Source: Isoetes taiwanensis
Taxonomy: Eukaryota; Streptophyta; Lycopodiopsida; Isoetales; Isoetaceae
Reading direction: 5' to 3'
Assembly (NCBI GenBank): GCA_021234155.1
Contig: JAJEKV010000001.1
Location: forward strand, 15,368,245 to 15,432,244
Length of the DNA stretch: 64,000 nucleotides
Part shown: positions 41,901-52,507 of the stretch, in pieces
Layout: each line of letters opens with the position of its first letter
How positions within the stretch are numbered: position 1 is the first letter of the stretch
Position numbers and translations under genes: made by a program
Notes under the pieces: generated by a model
What the model was told of the DNA's origin: nothing
What the model saw: only the letters and a program-made list of their open reading frames with translations
Database searches by the model: none

Positions 41901-42439
41901 TAGCAGCAAGAAGTCGGCAGAAGAGCATCGCCGACAAGCATCGAACAGTAAGAGAGTTCAAAGTTGGAGATGATGTTTGGCTCAAGATCAAGGTGAAGCA
42001 GGCGAAGCTCAGGATCGGGAATTGCAAGAAGCTTGCTCCAAGGTGGGCTGGACCTTTCAGAATAGTCAAGAGAGTAGGCAATCAATCCTACAAGCTAGAC
42101 TTGCCAGCACACCTAAAGATTCATAAGGTCTTCCACGTGAGCTTATTGAAGAAGCACACTCCAAATCTAGAAGAAGTCTTGGACACTCCAACGTTGTTGG
42201 AAATGACAGAGGAGCAGCTGGAAATAACTCCAGAATTGATTCTTGATAAAGCTTTCATGAAACCAAGGAGGTCGGAGTTCCTCCAATATTTGGTTAAGTG
42301 GAAACACTTACCGGTGGAAGACGCGACGTGGGTACTTAAGAAAGATCTAGTAAAGCAGTACCCGCAGTTTATGGAGCAATGGGACGGCAAAGTCATCTCC
42401 GAAGAAATCGGCTCAGGCATGTCGATTTGTGTAGATTAA
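38916..42439 (+). pseudogene. pol polyprotein of element A: protease, RT, RNase H, integrase, chromodomain
   Basis: Resumes after the element B insertion at [19 protein letters not shown]. Protease site [15 protein letters not shown] active site [14 protein letters not shown]; RNase [12 protein letters not shown] and [10 protein letters not shown]; integrase [40 protein letters not shown] and [12 protein letters not shown]; chromodomain PELILDKAFMKPRRSEFLQY then LVKWKHLPVEDATWVLKKDL near 42235-42350. Defects: a deletion and frame change at about 40170-40245 in the RT thumb; Asn where the second catalytic Asp of integrase is expected; Arg for the second zinc His; a Trp-to-stop change at 41699-41701. 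Otherwise long open stretches. Confidence 0.92.
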
Positions 42440-43323
42440 TTCTTGTATAATTAAGATTATTCTACGCATGCAACCTATGCTAGGTATGGGTCGCATGCGT
42501 TGTTACCGATGATGGGACCACTACGGTGATCTCTAGGGCGTGGTGTAATGCCAATGTAGGCATGACCGCGTTTCCGCTTGGGCGAGTGGAAGGTAGATTA
42601 GAAAGTCTACTTCTGTCCCACGGAAGTAGATGATCTCGAGAGAAAGGAGGTCATTAAGGAATGCACTGATAGAAAAAGCACCTCTAGCCCCATATATGCT
42701 TTGATAGGAGGAATCAGGCCTTCACGCCCCATATACGGGAAGGCCCTATCCTCCACGCTGGGCAACTAGGGTGTAGGCATGAGCGGCATATAGGCATATA
42801 GGCGCTGTCTCCACGGCCATAATGGAAGATTCACCCTCTTCCTACGCCGGGAGATTAGCCATGCATCCATGTAGATAGGTGGGGTGGTCACCATATAACC
42901 AAAATTTTATTAATAATTAAAATGGTACTAACATAGTATCGACTGGCAGGCCAATAGAGCGCTCCAGAGGGCAAGGGGGTCGAGCTATGAAGACTTGCAA
43001 CACAAATTTTGTTGGAATGTGTTGCAAGGAATGAAGAGTACCTCGAACAATAATTGTAGATATGAAATGATAAATTTTGATAAACTTAATTGACGTGATA
43101 AGTAAACTATCGAGTAACTTGCTTAAAGATGTTATGAATTGATAAGTTATTTCATAATATAATGGCGTAATAATGTTCTAAAAATATTACCTTAAGGTAA
43201 TCTTAATAAATGTGTAAGTATTATAGTAGTTATCGTATGTATCGGGTTGATTGCAGGTTAAGATGATCCCAAGGTGGGGAGAACCACGATGCTGCGGACA
43301 ACATCATTTTAAGGTGGGGAGAA
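42440..43323 (+). other. element A 3' untranslated region and polypurine tract
   Basis: A hairpin lies at 42464-42500 (ACGCATGCAACC pairing with GGTCGCATGCGT), conserved in A-prime at 57934-57970. One CGATGATGGGA motif is at 42507. The polypurine tract AAGGTGGGGAGAA ends at 43323, directly before the LTR; the similar AAGGTGGGGAGAACCACGAT occurs earlier at about 43272. No gene. Confidence 0.6.
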
Positions 43324-45004
43324 TGTGACGTTCCAGGATAGTATATGGTCCCATGACGATAATGCTTTCGCCTCGTCCTTTACATTACCGCCAATTCGAA
43401 TGACGCCTGGCGCGTGTAGCCAAGTGGGTAGCCCTAGGGGGCAACTTGCTAAGAATGTGCATTAGTATTAATGTGCACATTTACCAATGTACACATTAAT
43501 GTGGGCACACATTTCCATGTGGACACTTTATGCCAAGTGGGCCATACCCAAGTGTGCAATTAATGTGCACATTTACCAATGTACACATTAATGTGGGCAC
43601 ACATTCCCATGTGGGCACATCTTGCCACCTAGCCATTAAAGGCAAGTGGGCCCATTCCCAATTATCCCACATGCCTAAAGGGGATAATTGGAAACCCTAG
43701 CCAACCCCTTGTCTATTTAAGAAGGGAAACCCTAACTTGCCCATTTTTTTTTTTTGAATATTACCATGTTTCTAGGGTTTTAGAGCTCTATTTTGGCTGC
43801 CTCAAGAGCCAAAACCGCCTCCCAGACTCTGCCCGAGAGAATTGCACCATTAGTTTCCCTTGATTCGAGCGTTTCAGCAGGATGGTCGAACTCAGGTCAG
43901 GAGGAGCCACTCAAGGATCAGGTATTTGGCCAATTAAATAGTCTAAACCCTATTTCAGTCATAGAATCAGTAGGTTTAGCCTATTAAATTGCCCATAGCA
44001 GCCTTCTGGATCTCTAGATACCAGACTCTAACTAAAGAACCTAACTCTATGATATAGATTAGATATAGTTCTTTAGTTCTTCTGTGATCTATATGGATGA
44101 TGTAACTCTATGAACTCCTTGTATTGGGAAGGGGGGTAGAGACCTCAAGCTTGGTAGTAGATGCTCCTAGATTAGCCTCTCTAGCACACTATAGATTCGG
44201 CCTGTGCACAAGAACCACACTTGGTTGTGGGTGAAGGGGCCAGACTGACTAAGAAAGAGATTCATGTTCTGACTCCTGAACGATCCCTCTGGTGTGTAAG
44301 GCCTACCAGGGATCATAGTGACTAGGTCTAATGGCTTACCACTGAGTGTGGGTAGGGCATGGACTCGACACCCGTGAAGTGGTGTACACTTTCCAATGGG
44401 TTCAAATAATCACGGGCGGGGCCCTCTAGTCACCCTGAGTCGGCATGCAGATCTCTGGAGGGAGTGATCCCTTCCTGCCCCATCGGAACTGGGAGGATGA
44501 GACCCAGGAATAGCCCCCTTTGGCTATGCATCCGGCGGGCTACAGTCAGGTCCCGACACTTTTCAGCCTACTCTGCAAAGTGTGCGCAGGAGGGGCGGAT
44601 GGAGTGGACAACCCTATGCCATGTTCTTATGCCAGCCAAATCCATTGCCATGAATTCTATCTGCAACGAACTCTGGAGACCCAAGCCGTCAGTCATCCTT
44701 TCGAGTCTGAGGCCTTGGGTAGGATCCCTATGTATGATGCTGATCATTGTTTATGCAGATGTTGATGCACCACCCTTCAAGGTGGATATGTGGTTATGTT
44801 TTATACTGACATGTATGTTTACGCTTCCGCAGCTAGGTAGGCCCTGAGGGAGACGGGGTAAAATGACCCCTTCACTCTTCCCACTGGAACCCGTCACGGT
44901 TGCAGTGTCATGTGGAGGGCCCTGTATCGGCATGGAGCTGGTATGGGGGATGAACTCCTGTTTGTATACGGTGAGTGCACCGTATGCGAGTAGGGGACGT
45001 CACA
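43324..45004 (+). repeat. element A 3' LTR
   Basis: Starts TGTGACGTTCC and ends GGGGACGTCACA, with an 8-bp perfect terminal inverted repeat; 1681 bp. A TATA-like CTATTTAA is at 43723. A 40-60 bp unit (TTAATGTGCACATTTACCAA onward) is tandemly repeated in U3 at about 43465 and 43560. Confidence 0.9.
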
Positions 45005-45371
45005 TGCATGCTGATGCATGACTGCTGCTATATGCCTTATGCACATGGGGTGATCATCTTCACTGATCCTAACCTGCAGTTGGTGACATAAGGTTAGGGG
45101 AAGACTTCCTGGCTGCCACCATGATGAAGATATGTCCTATGCCAGAGAAACCGTCTATGAGATGCCAAGCTTGTGCTGAAATTCCGCAACTGCATGACTT
45201 GGTCAGGTGGTCCAATGCCTTGGTGTTAGTAGACAATATCATAGTATCGACTCTCATGAAGGCTGTGAAAGAACAAAACATCGAAGCAGAACCCTATGCA
45301 ATGCAAGTGGAAGTTGCTAAGACTCGAAAGAGGTCTTATAGAATGGTGAATCGAACACCGTAAACACCTGT
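45005..45371 (+). other. unassigned sequence between LTR and DUF7869 pseudogene
   Basis: An 80-codon frame at 45121-45363 contains KPSMRCQACAEIPQLHDLVR and ALVLVDNIIVSTLMKAVKEQ. It could be the N-terminal part of the following gene or an unrelated fragment. Not recognised. Confidence 0.25.
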
Positions 45372-46757
45372 TACCCCATGTAAGGATGATAAGAAGATCA
45401 CTGCGGCTTCTATTCTAGACTTCAAATCCACGATTTGCTGCATTCGCAGATGTTGTACCACTTTCTCCACCTGCGAGATCAAGTGCATGCGAAGTTTCTT
45501 TTGGAACATGAGTGCTGCGGACAGGACCACCTTTGCTTACAACATGCTTGACCTCTGCTCAGAAAATGGGCAGGTCCAGAAGGTGATGCTAAATAACAAG
45601 CAAGTATGCTTGAAAGCATGGCACAAATCTTACGACATTCCAATGTCAACTTTCTATAAGTGGCGTAAACTTTTCCTTGCTGGTCATAGAGTTGCTGAAC
45701 ATGGTAATATGGGCTCAAAGAAATCAAGGTCGCACACTCTAGCAGGAAATGCCCTACTGTCTATGTACATAGATGAGAATGCAGAGACGATGCCCCACAG
45801 GTCAAAAATCACTAATGAAGGTGTGAGAGCGAATGTGAAGAGGCTTTCTTCTGTCCTAACAAAGAAGGACATTCTCCATGAGGTGGCTGCCAGTGTTATG
45901 GAGATGACAAGCAAGCACATCTCCCCATCTTCATTCTTAGGCGGGTGGAAGTTACACTACCTAGAGGTTGCAATTGCGAAGAGGATAGCTTTCTCCAAGT
46001 GCAATAGCTGTATTGTAATAAAAGAGAAAATGGCTAAGACAAGAGACCTAATAGAGAGAAGAGAATTGCAGATCGAAAGGAAGGCACACATGACAGCCCA
46101 GATTTCTTGTAGGAGCCTGTATTGGTCGTGGAGAGCTTTATCGCATCGTGCTCCTGAGCAAGCTCGGACGATCATTCATGATAAGATGGATCAGAACAAG
46201 ACAATGGTACCTAGATTGGAGAAGTTAGCCAAATCAATGTGGAGAGGAGAACCCTTGAAAGTAAGTGTGACTGGTGCACTAATGCATGTCCACGGTATTG
46301 GCGCTCTGGGCCATTTTTTCACTAGATTTATGGAAAGATCAAGGATGATTCTAATTTTCATATTGGTTCCTTGAACCACACACTCAAAACCCTGGAGGAT
46401 GCTTCGAGAGACAACTGGGGCCATTTAAGAGAAGTTGAGCGCCCTGATTGTGCATGGGGAGCAGCAGTCCTCAACACCATGGCATTGAGGACTAAGAAGG
46501 TCAATAGCACTGGACAAGAATTTATGGCCCCTCCTAGTGCTCCAGTTCACCCCAAACACCTATCCAGAAGGCTATTTACAACTAGACAGTTGCTCTGGCC
46601 AGAACAAGAACATATATCTCTTCTCCTACCTTTCTTATCTTGTCTCGCTGGGGGTTTTTGATCAGATACATCTTGGATTCATGATGGTCGGCCACACCCA
46701 TGATGACATTGATGCACTATTCGAAAATTACTCATCAAAAACAGCAACAACATTTTG
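45372..46757 (+). pseudogene. DUF7869-type protein (RNase H-like fold, transposon-like), frameshifted
   Basis: The main frame 45487-46374 has the usual N-terminal layout: RSFFWNMSAADRTTFAYNML, then VCLKAWHKSYDIPMSTFYKW (an HTH-like segment) and CSSCIV-type Cys near 46000 (FSKCNSCIVIKEKMAKTRDL), followed by DKMDQNKTMVPRLEKLAKS and HVHGIGALGHFF. After two frame changes the domain ends with QLDSCSGQNKNIYLFSYLSY and MMVGHTHDDIDALFENYSS, the family's signature NKN and GHTHxDID motifs. Such proteins are multicopy in plants and animals and probably derive from a DNA transposon. Not intact here; the 3' side abuts the LINE at about 46760. Confidence 0.65.
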
Positions 46758-46784
46758 AATCCCTTCCTTATGATATAAATTGTG

Positions 46785-47860
46785 GACTTAGTTTAAGAGA
46801 TCTTCCACCTTCAAAGGAGGGAGCAATTGATTATAGTTTTTCAGTTTGTTCCAAAACCTCTTAGGTCTTGTAATCAGATCGCGAACCATCTTTTCCTGCT
46901 TGTTCTTCAAAAACATTCTCTTTTTTCTCTTTACCAAAACTTTGTATTCTTTTATTCGGGATAGCCTTTCTATGCCACTAGACTTCTTATAATGTGCACG
47001 TTTCTGTTTACATTCATTATCATACTACCCATTGCAGGGAAGGCATCTGTTCATCCTGTTTGACATAAAACATTTGTTTGCCACATCCAAAATCAAGTCT
47101 GCCAGCATAGAACTAGTCTTACTTGCATCCTGTATTGGCCATATTTGATATGACAAACTAGGGGAATATGATCTGATTCTGCTCTCATTTTTCCTATTTG
47201 CAAACAGGGCATCTGCTCTACAAAACTTGTTGATGCTATGCCATAATCAATCACACTTTTTCCCTTGCATGTGCATCTACCTGAGCCCAAGAATTTGCCT
47301 GTGCCATTGTATACCAGCAGATTAAGACCATTGCATAGGTTCAACAAGAAATTCCCCATCGCCATAGGCCATTGCACCATGTCACCAGATTCTCTATTCC
47401 AGTCTTAATTGGTCATCTCGTTCATATCCAATTCACCCAAATGGGACCTCCTTTGTAACCTATCATAGAAGCTTGCCTGTTGCGAATCCTTGTATTGAAA
47501 TCTCCAATCAACACCACCTCCCTCGTAGAGGAGAAATCCAAGATATCTTGTTTGCAAGTGGAGGGAAATAGCATCAAGCAATGTATATGTTCCCTTGTAT
47601 GCTTGACAATTTCACCCAAATATATTGCTTTGTGTCTCTTTTTACCACAACATTCACATTATGAACTAATTCAGCCCTTGGTGTTCCAAACTAAATGGAG
47701 AAGCTGAAAACCATTAATGTCTGGCAGGCCACTCTCTTCATGTTCCCAAGTTTCCATAAAAAAAAAAACCCCCATATCTATTGATGCAAGAACATCTTCC
47801 ATAGAAACGGCTTCTTCCTTATCTAAATGACAGATGTTTCACGAAGCAATTCTGATGGTC
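46785..47860 (-). pseudogene. LINE ORF2 endonuclease (APE-type), broken
   Basis: Minus strand reads RIAS-NICHLDKEEAVSMED with a stop where Trp is normal, then the METW motif (catalytic Glu), GDFNTRIRNRQ (usually GDFN with catalytic residues), GKSVIDYGIAS and ESDHIPLVC with the catalytic His. These are successive motifs of the exonuclease-endonuclease-phosphatase fold that nicks target DNA. Several stops and frame changes are present. The linker before RT is partly recognisable down to about 46785. Confidence 0.75.
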
Positions 47861-47981
47861 TTAACTTCCTATGCACTGGGATCTTCCACATGGACCTTGT
47901 CATTCTTCCAGAAATCTTTCTTATTAAGAGATTTAGCATCCTTAAATTTATTTAACTCTTCTTTATGCTGCTCCATCTGTT

Positions 47982-48530
47982 TTAGGGTAAGGTCCTCATT
48001 GATCCATAAAATTTTCCCCTTAAGAGATGATCTTTATACAAAATCTTCATCCTATCCTCCCTGCATCTATATTTTACCAGAATGCTTCTTGGCCTATCTC
48101 CTTTCTTGCCAAGATAGAATGCTTCAGAGAAACTCACCAGTGTATTGAGATCGTTTGCAAAGAATTTTAGCACCTCATCTTTTGTATTTCCCTCTTCTTC
48201 CTCCGGTAATCCTGCAATTGAAAGATTTAGGACCATTTTATCTCTTTCTTGCTGCTCCAATATGTCATTCATGCACATATTTAATTTGTTCACAACATTC
48301 TTGATTAATTCTGATTCATTATCATCATCTTCTTCCCCTTCACTGTCATATGTATCTGCATGTTTCGTTTTAACTTTTAATGCATCCATCTTAGCTCTCA
48401 ATGCAGTGTTTTCATTTCTAAGTTCTGCCAATGTTCCAATGATTTCCTGCAATGCACTTATCATTTTAGAATCTCTTGCTGCTGCCGCCTTTCTCGATTG
48501 CTCTAGAGTATCAACCATCTTTACAACCAA
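47982..48530 (-). CDS. LINE ORF1 protein (coiled coil plus RRM-like domain)
   Basis: 182 codons open. The N-terminal third is heptad-like (QEIIGTLAELRNENTALRAK). An acidic patch YDSEGEEDDDNESE follows, then LNLSIAGLPEEEEGNTKDEV, FYLGKKGDRPRSILVKYRCR and LRGKFYGSMRTLP. This matches L1 ORF1p layout: coiled coil, RRM (GLPE ... RPRxxxVKF) and the start of the C-terminal domain, an RNA chaperone packaging LINE RNA. The C-terminal domain looks short, so the frame may stop prematurely. Confidence 0.6.
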   Translation of the reverse strand: MVVKMVDTLEQSRKAAAARDSKMISALQEIIGTLAELRNENTALRAKMDALKVKTKHADTYDSEGEEDDDNESELIKNVVNKLNMCMNDILEQQERDKMVLNLSIAGLPEEEEGNTKDEVLKFFANDLNTLVSFSEAFYLGKKGDRPRSILVKYRCREDRMKILYKDHLLRGKFYGSMRTLP

Positions 48531-48576
48531 ACAATATATTCATTAGAAGCTGGAACATGTGTTGTTGGCCCTGAAA

Positions 48577-49011
48577 TCAGACAGACCCCTGTCCCTGGCT
48601 AAATCCAGCTCCCTGGCTCTGGCACAATCCCGTAGATCCGGATCCATGTAGCATGTCCTCATCTCCATCTTTTATTTCGAACTGGCTAGCTGTTTTGGCC
48701 GAATTATTTGTAGTCCTAGGTAAGAGATGGGAGATGGCGAGAGATAGGGAGAGAGACATATATTTGACTCTCCCCTTGAGAGATAATTGGCCTCTAACTA
48801 TTGTTAAGGGCATTCCCATTAGGCCTCTCGCGGCTTTTATAGCTAGGGCCATAACGGCCGGTTTATTTTTTCTGACGCCCAAAAACTCTCGCCGGAAATG
48901 GAGGCCCCAATTCCGACCCCTGTTCAAGAATTGATGCCCCACTTCTTGCTTTGATTGCCGGACTCCCTTTAACAATTTCACCTCAATTCCGCATACAGGC
49001 AAGAAGATCAC
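48577..49011 (-). other. LINE 5' region with open frame of unclear meaning
   Basis: A 144-codon minus frame is open here, with Gly/Ser/Gln-rich ends and a GAGAGA-rich stretch at about 48720-48760. I recognise no domain; it probably represents LINE 5' untranslated sequence. Confidence 0.3.
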
Positions 49012-49145
49012 CCTTGTAAATCAAATTTTGAAGGCAATAAGAGTAAGTTTTGAATTATCTGGTCTGATATAGTTCTTGAAATTTTCTGATATAAAATGTG
49101 ATCAAGATCTAATTCAATGCTAATTTCTATAGTATCAACTAAATC

Positions 49146-49655
49146 ATGACAAGAGCTACTCGACCTGCCCTACCATTAGCTACTAAGCCATTTGTGCCTC
49201 CTAGATCCAAAAAATTGCCTTCAAAGAGGCCTAAGAAAATGACTGGACAAGTTTCGACTCCCGTTGCAATGGAGATTAATTCTCAATCTCAAGGTGCAAA
49301 AGATTGCAATCCAAGAAAGAAGAGAAAGGAGTTGTCCATAAATCCTGGTGAGTCGATGCCCCCCAAAGATTCTTTGGCTCTGATTGTTTATGACAATCAG
49401 ACTGATGCAATCCAAAGCAAGAAAAGAAAACGACTAGTTGATTGGTCTGATAATGCAATTGGATCAATGCTTTCTTTGATGAAAGAGTACAACGTTCATA
49501 ACAATGAGAACATCAATCTTTCTGCTAGTGAATGGAGAGAAATCATGATCAAACTCCAACCCTCGATAGAGGGATTGAAAGATTTGAGGCAATTGAGGAA
49601 TAAATGGGGCAAGTTGCAGATAAAGTTTGTTAGTCCTGTGCCTCCTGGTACATGA
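49146..49655 (+). CDS. trihelix/Myb-like DNA-binding protein, cut by element C
   Basis: 169 codons open. The N-terminal half is Lys/Arg/Pro-rich (RSKKLPSKRPKKM, KKRKELS). The C-terminal 65 residues resemble a trihelix/Myb-SANT-like domain: LVDWSDNAIGSMLSLMKEY, then SEWREIMIKLQ and LRQLRNKWGKLQIKF with the three helix-forming aromatic positions W...W...W. Such domains occur in host transcription factors and in PIF/Harbinger ORF products. The last residues after KF run into the element C LTR, so the true C terminus is lost or spliced. Confidence 0.45.
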   Translation: MTRATRPALPLATKPFVPPRSKKLPSKRPKKMTGQVSTPVAMEINSQSQGAKDCNPRKKRKELSINPGESMPPKDSLALIVYDNQTDAIQSKKRKRLVDWSDNAIGSMLSLMKEYNVHNNENINLSASEWREIMIKLQPSIEGLKDLRQLRNKWGKLQIKFVSPVPPGT

Positions 49656-50212
49656 CTATTCATGCATACGACGGACCAAGTCAAGTCCAAAGATCCACAG
49701 CCAGGCACGGGTCAGTCGTCAAAGGCCCAGCAGAAGATCAAGCAGACCACGCAGTCAAAGCCCGCGTCTGCTACCAAGAGGCGGCGCTCAGACAAGTGAT
49801 GGCCCGTCACCGCCCGCGTCAGCGTCAGCGTGATTTCAGGCACTTCAAGAGGCACCGCCAGCATTCCTGCAAATCAGGCCTCCTTCCAGGAGTCGGCACC
49901 GAGATCTGTCGGAGTGTCTATATTGGGCCAAAGGCCATTGTACTATATATATGAGTAGAGCTAGCACATGAGTTTTAGATGAGTTTTGAGTCTTGTCTCA
50001 TTTCAGTTTTCTCTCGATTGCGAGAGTTCATGTATCGTCATTGATATCAAGGAAGCTCATTATTGTGATCTCATTGTTCTCTTGTTTTCTTTTCCCTTCT
50101 CCTTGTTTTTCTTGCAAATCCCGCGTGACATAGTCCCTGGATTCTCCTGTTAGATCCAAGGGTCCTCACAGAGGGCTGTCTTGCAGGAGTTCCCGAACCC
50201 AGACCCCAAACA
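49637..50212 (+). repeat. element C 5' LTR (approximate edges)
   Basis: The inner edge is set by the primer-like TGTCGCCGTTGCCGGGT at 50214-50230. The outer edge is guessed at TGTGCCTCCTGG where the trihelix ORF loses domain similarity. A TATA box TACTATATATATGA is at 49941-49954, and a polyadenylation-type TTGATATCAAGG region near 50040. Confidence 0.5.
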
Positions 50213-50213
50213 C

Positions 50214-50230
50214 TGTCGCCGTTGCCGGGT
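50214..50230 (+). other. primer-binding site of element C
   Basis: TGTCGCCGTTGCCGGGT differs slightly from the TGGCGCCGTTGCCGGGG primer site common in plant Tat/Athila lineages, which use an Asp- or Asn-type tRNA. Confidence 0.6.
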
Positions 50231-50253
50231 CTGATCTTTCTTTTCTTTCCATC

Positions 50254-52500
50254 ATGTCTGCTCGAGGTTTCACTCCTGAAGAACTTCTTTGCCAAACGGC
50301 GGCTCGACTGGAGCGTCATCAACGACGCGAGGCAGTTCGGGATATGTATGACACTGCTTATGACATTGAGGGAGGTCGTATCCGCTCACGAGCTCAGTCG
50401 GCACCTCCTACCCCTCGTGCTCATTCTCGACCAGGGTCTCCCCCTGTGTGTCGTCATTGCCCCTGTTCAGCCCACGCCTCACTATTTCCAGACTCCTGAC
50501 AGCACCTATATCAATATTCCTTCAGGCCACACACCTCTCCCATCACAACCTTCTTCACCTCCTGCGGGGATGGGTTACCATCAAGTATCCTTTGGCCCTC
50601 CCCATGTTCACGAATTTCAGCCTTCTCCATCTTTTCAGCATGCTCTTCCTGTTTACCAAACCACTGATCTCAAGCCCAATGAGGACGGCTCCCAAGGCCC
50701 TTCTCCACAAGATGCTACTTTCTATGGACCACCGGGTTTTTCAGTTCCACCCCCTTGCACTCAATCTCAGGCAGTTCCACCTCTCTATGCTTCTGCATAT
50801 CCTCAACCACATCCACCTGTCTATGCTCAAGTTCCGCCTTCATCTCCACCTCATAATCTGAAGCTGACTTATCCCACTTTTGGCAACACTAAAGGCAAAC
50901 CTCTGGATCAGAGTGCTTCGGCACACATGGAGGAATTTGAAGCCTTGTATCTTTTCGACCACGCTCAGAGGTGCCCCTCATCAGTGGTTAATGGCCAATA
51001 AGAGTCACTGGAAACAAAGTTGGCAAGAAATGAAAACTGCCTTTCTGTCTCATTACGGCACCACGGACGATCATCAATTACTCCTAAAGCAACTCAATGA
51101 CCTACAGCAAGAGCCCTGCCAGGGATTTTGCGGTCCGTCTTCACATTCTCGTCAGCAAACTCCAGGAGTACCCCACGCAAAGCCAGATCCTCGTCTGGTT
51201 TCTGCAGGGCCTTCCTCCTGCCATTCGACTCATGACAGAATACCTGCGTCCCAAATCTCTGGAGCAGGCCATTGAATTGGTCAATCACTCGGTAAATGTT
51301 TCTTCTCGGGGTGTTGCTCTCCAGGAACTCCCTTTCATGCCCCCCGTCATGGTTCCCCAGAACTCTGTTCAACCTCAGCAAGCCAATCCACAATGTGCCC
51401 ACATCTGGTGCACTATTTGTAAATATCAAGGTCATCTGGCAAATGAATACAACTCCTCCAATGGACCTCCTCATTGTAAACGCTGCAATATGTGCAATCA
51501 CGCCACGGAAGAATGTACTCGTTCTCATCCTACCCCTTTTCGGCAAAAGATGGTTTTTCAAGTCCAAACCACGCCTCAACCACAACAGTCATATCCGCCT
51601 CAGCCATATCAAAATCAACAACCGCAGCAGCATCAACAAACACAGCAATCGCAGCAGCCACGGGGACAAGGCAACCGTCCTCCCTTTGATCCTTCTAAAG
51701 CTCAATGTTATCATTGTCACGAATGGGGTCACACCACCACGGCGTGCCCTCAACTTCCTCAAGTTCAAGTTCAACTTCCAGGATCAACTCAATCTGCTTC
51801 CGTGCGTCTCACGGCTTATCAACTGTGGGTGGCCAATGGTAAACAGGGCCCTCATCCTGTTTTAAGAAAACCTCCTCGGCCGCCTCAACAACAGCGACCT
51901 CAGCAAGCCGCGTCTACTTCCAATCCTATGGATCAACAAGCTCAGGAGGAGATTTATCAGGCTCTCAACCCTCCTGTCCAACAGTCCAATTGGGTTGGTC
52001 TTTTCTCGCGTCACACACGGGCTTCACGCTCTTTGACCATCATTCCTCATGACACGCAACCTGCTTTTGCTGTGGAAACTGTCCCTCATGATGATGATAA
52101 AAAAGTTCACTTCGCACCTGATCTTGACAAACTTATGCCTCACGTCATGCCTAAAGTGAGACAAAGTATTCTGAAACTCATGCAGGCTGCGGAAGGTCGA
52201 ACCTTGGCCAATGTTCATGCCACCACTCGGGCTCAGCAGCGTCAAGCAGCGCCGTCATCATCCACCAGCGCACGCTCTCAGCCATATCCAAATATTGCTG
52301 CTGAGGTCGAGCTTCTCAAAGAAGTCTCTGTTTCTTTACCACAGTCCCCAGCTCCCTTGGACCCTGCGGATCCTTTTTCACATGTTCCCTTGGAACTTCA
52401 GGAAGAACTTGCCAAGATCAAGATTCCTTTAAGTCTGGCCACCATTTTGAAACTCTGTCCGGCTCTCAAAGATCAGTTACCTCTTCCCACGGTTCTGGTA
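50254..52500 (+). pseudogene. gag of element C, frameshifted
   Basis: The start at 50254 reads MSARGFTPEELLCQTAARLE. A frame change near 50480 leads into a Pro-rich region (QPSSPPAGMGYHQVSF, YAQVPPSSPPHNLKLTYPTF). A capsid core follows with HWKQSWQEMKTAFLSHYGTT and, from 51097, LQEYPTQSQILVWFLQGLPP and RPKSLEQAIELVNHS. Zinc-knuckle-like Cys/His clusters appear at CTICKYQGHLANEY, CKRCNMCNHATEEC and CYHCHEWGHTTTAC. A Gln-rich tract lies at about 51570-51680. Long gag with multiple knuckles fits Tat/Athila-type elements. At least two frame changes. Confidence 0.8.
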
Positions 52501-52507
52501 GGAGCTG

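Larger units (their letters stand above)
14657..45004 (+). mobile_element. Ty3/gypsy chromovirus element A, split by element B
   Basis: One element in two pieces, 14657-21403 and 38916-45004. Evidence: truncated 5' LTR (14657-15905), primer site, H3-like gene, ORF2 and gag up to its zinc knuckle on the left; protease, RT, RNase H, integrase, chromodomain, polypurine tract and full 3' LTR on the right. The minus-strand relative A-prime (55459 to window end) has the same sequence uninterrupted at the corresponding point, apart from about 50 bp lost at the junction. The 5' LTR lacks most of U3, so LTR promoter activity is doubtful. Confidence 0.85.
46760..49011 (-). mobile_element. L1-type LINE fragment, missing reverse transcriptase
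   Basis: Minus-strand order: 5' region (49011-48577), ORF1 (48530-47982), AP-endonuclease (about 47860-47093), then the start of the RT linker (about 47060-46785, KRKKRMF and RPKRFWNKLKN). The RT domain itself and any poly(A) tail are absent because the copy ends at about 46760 against the DUF7869 pseudogene. Loss of the 3' half is the reverse of normal 5' truncation and implies later deletion or overwriting. Confidence 0.75.
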
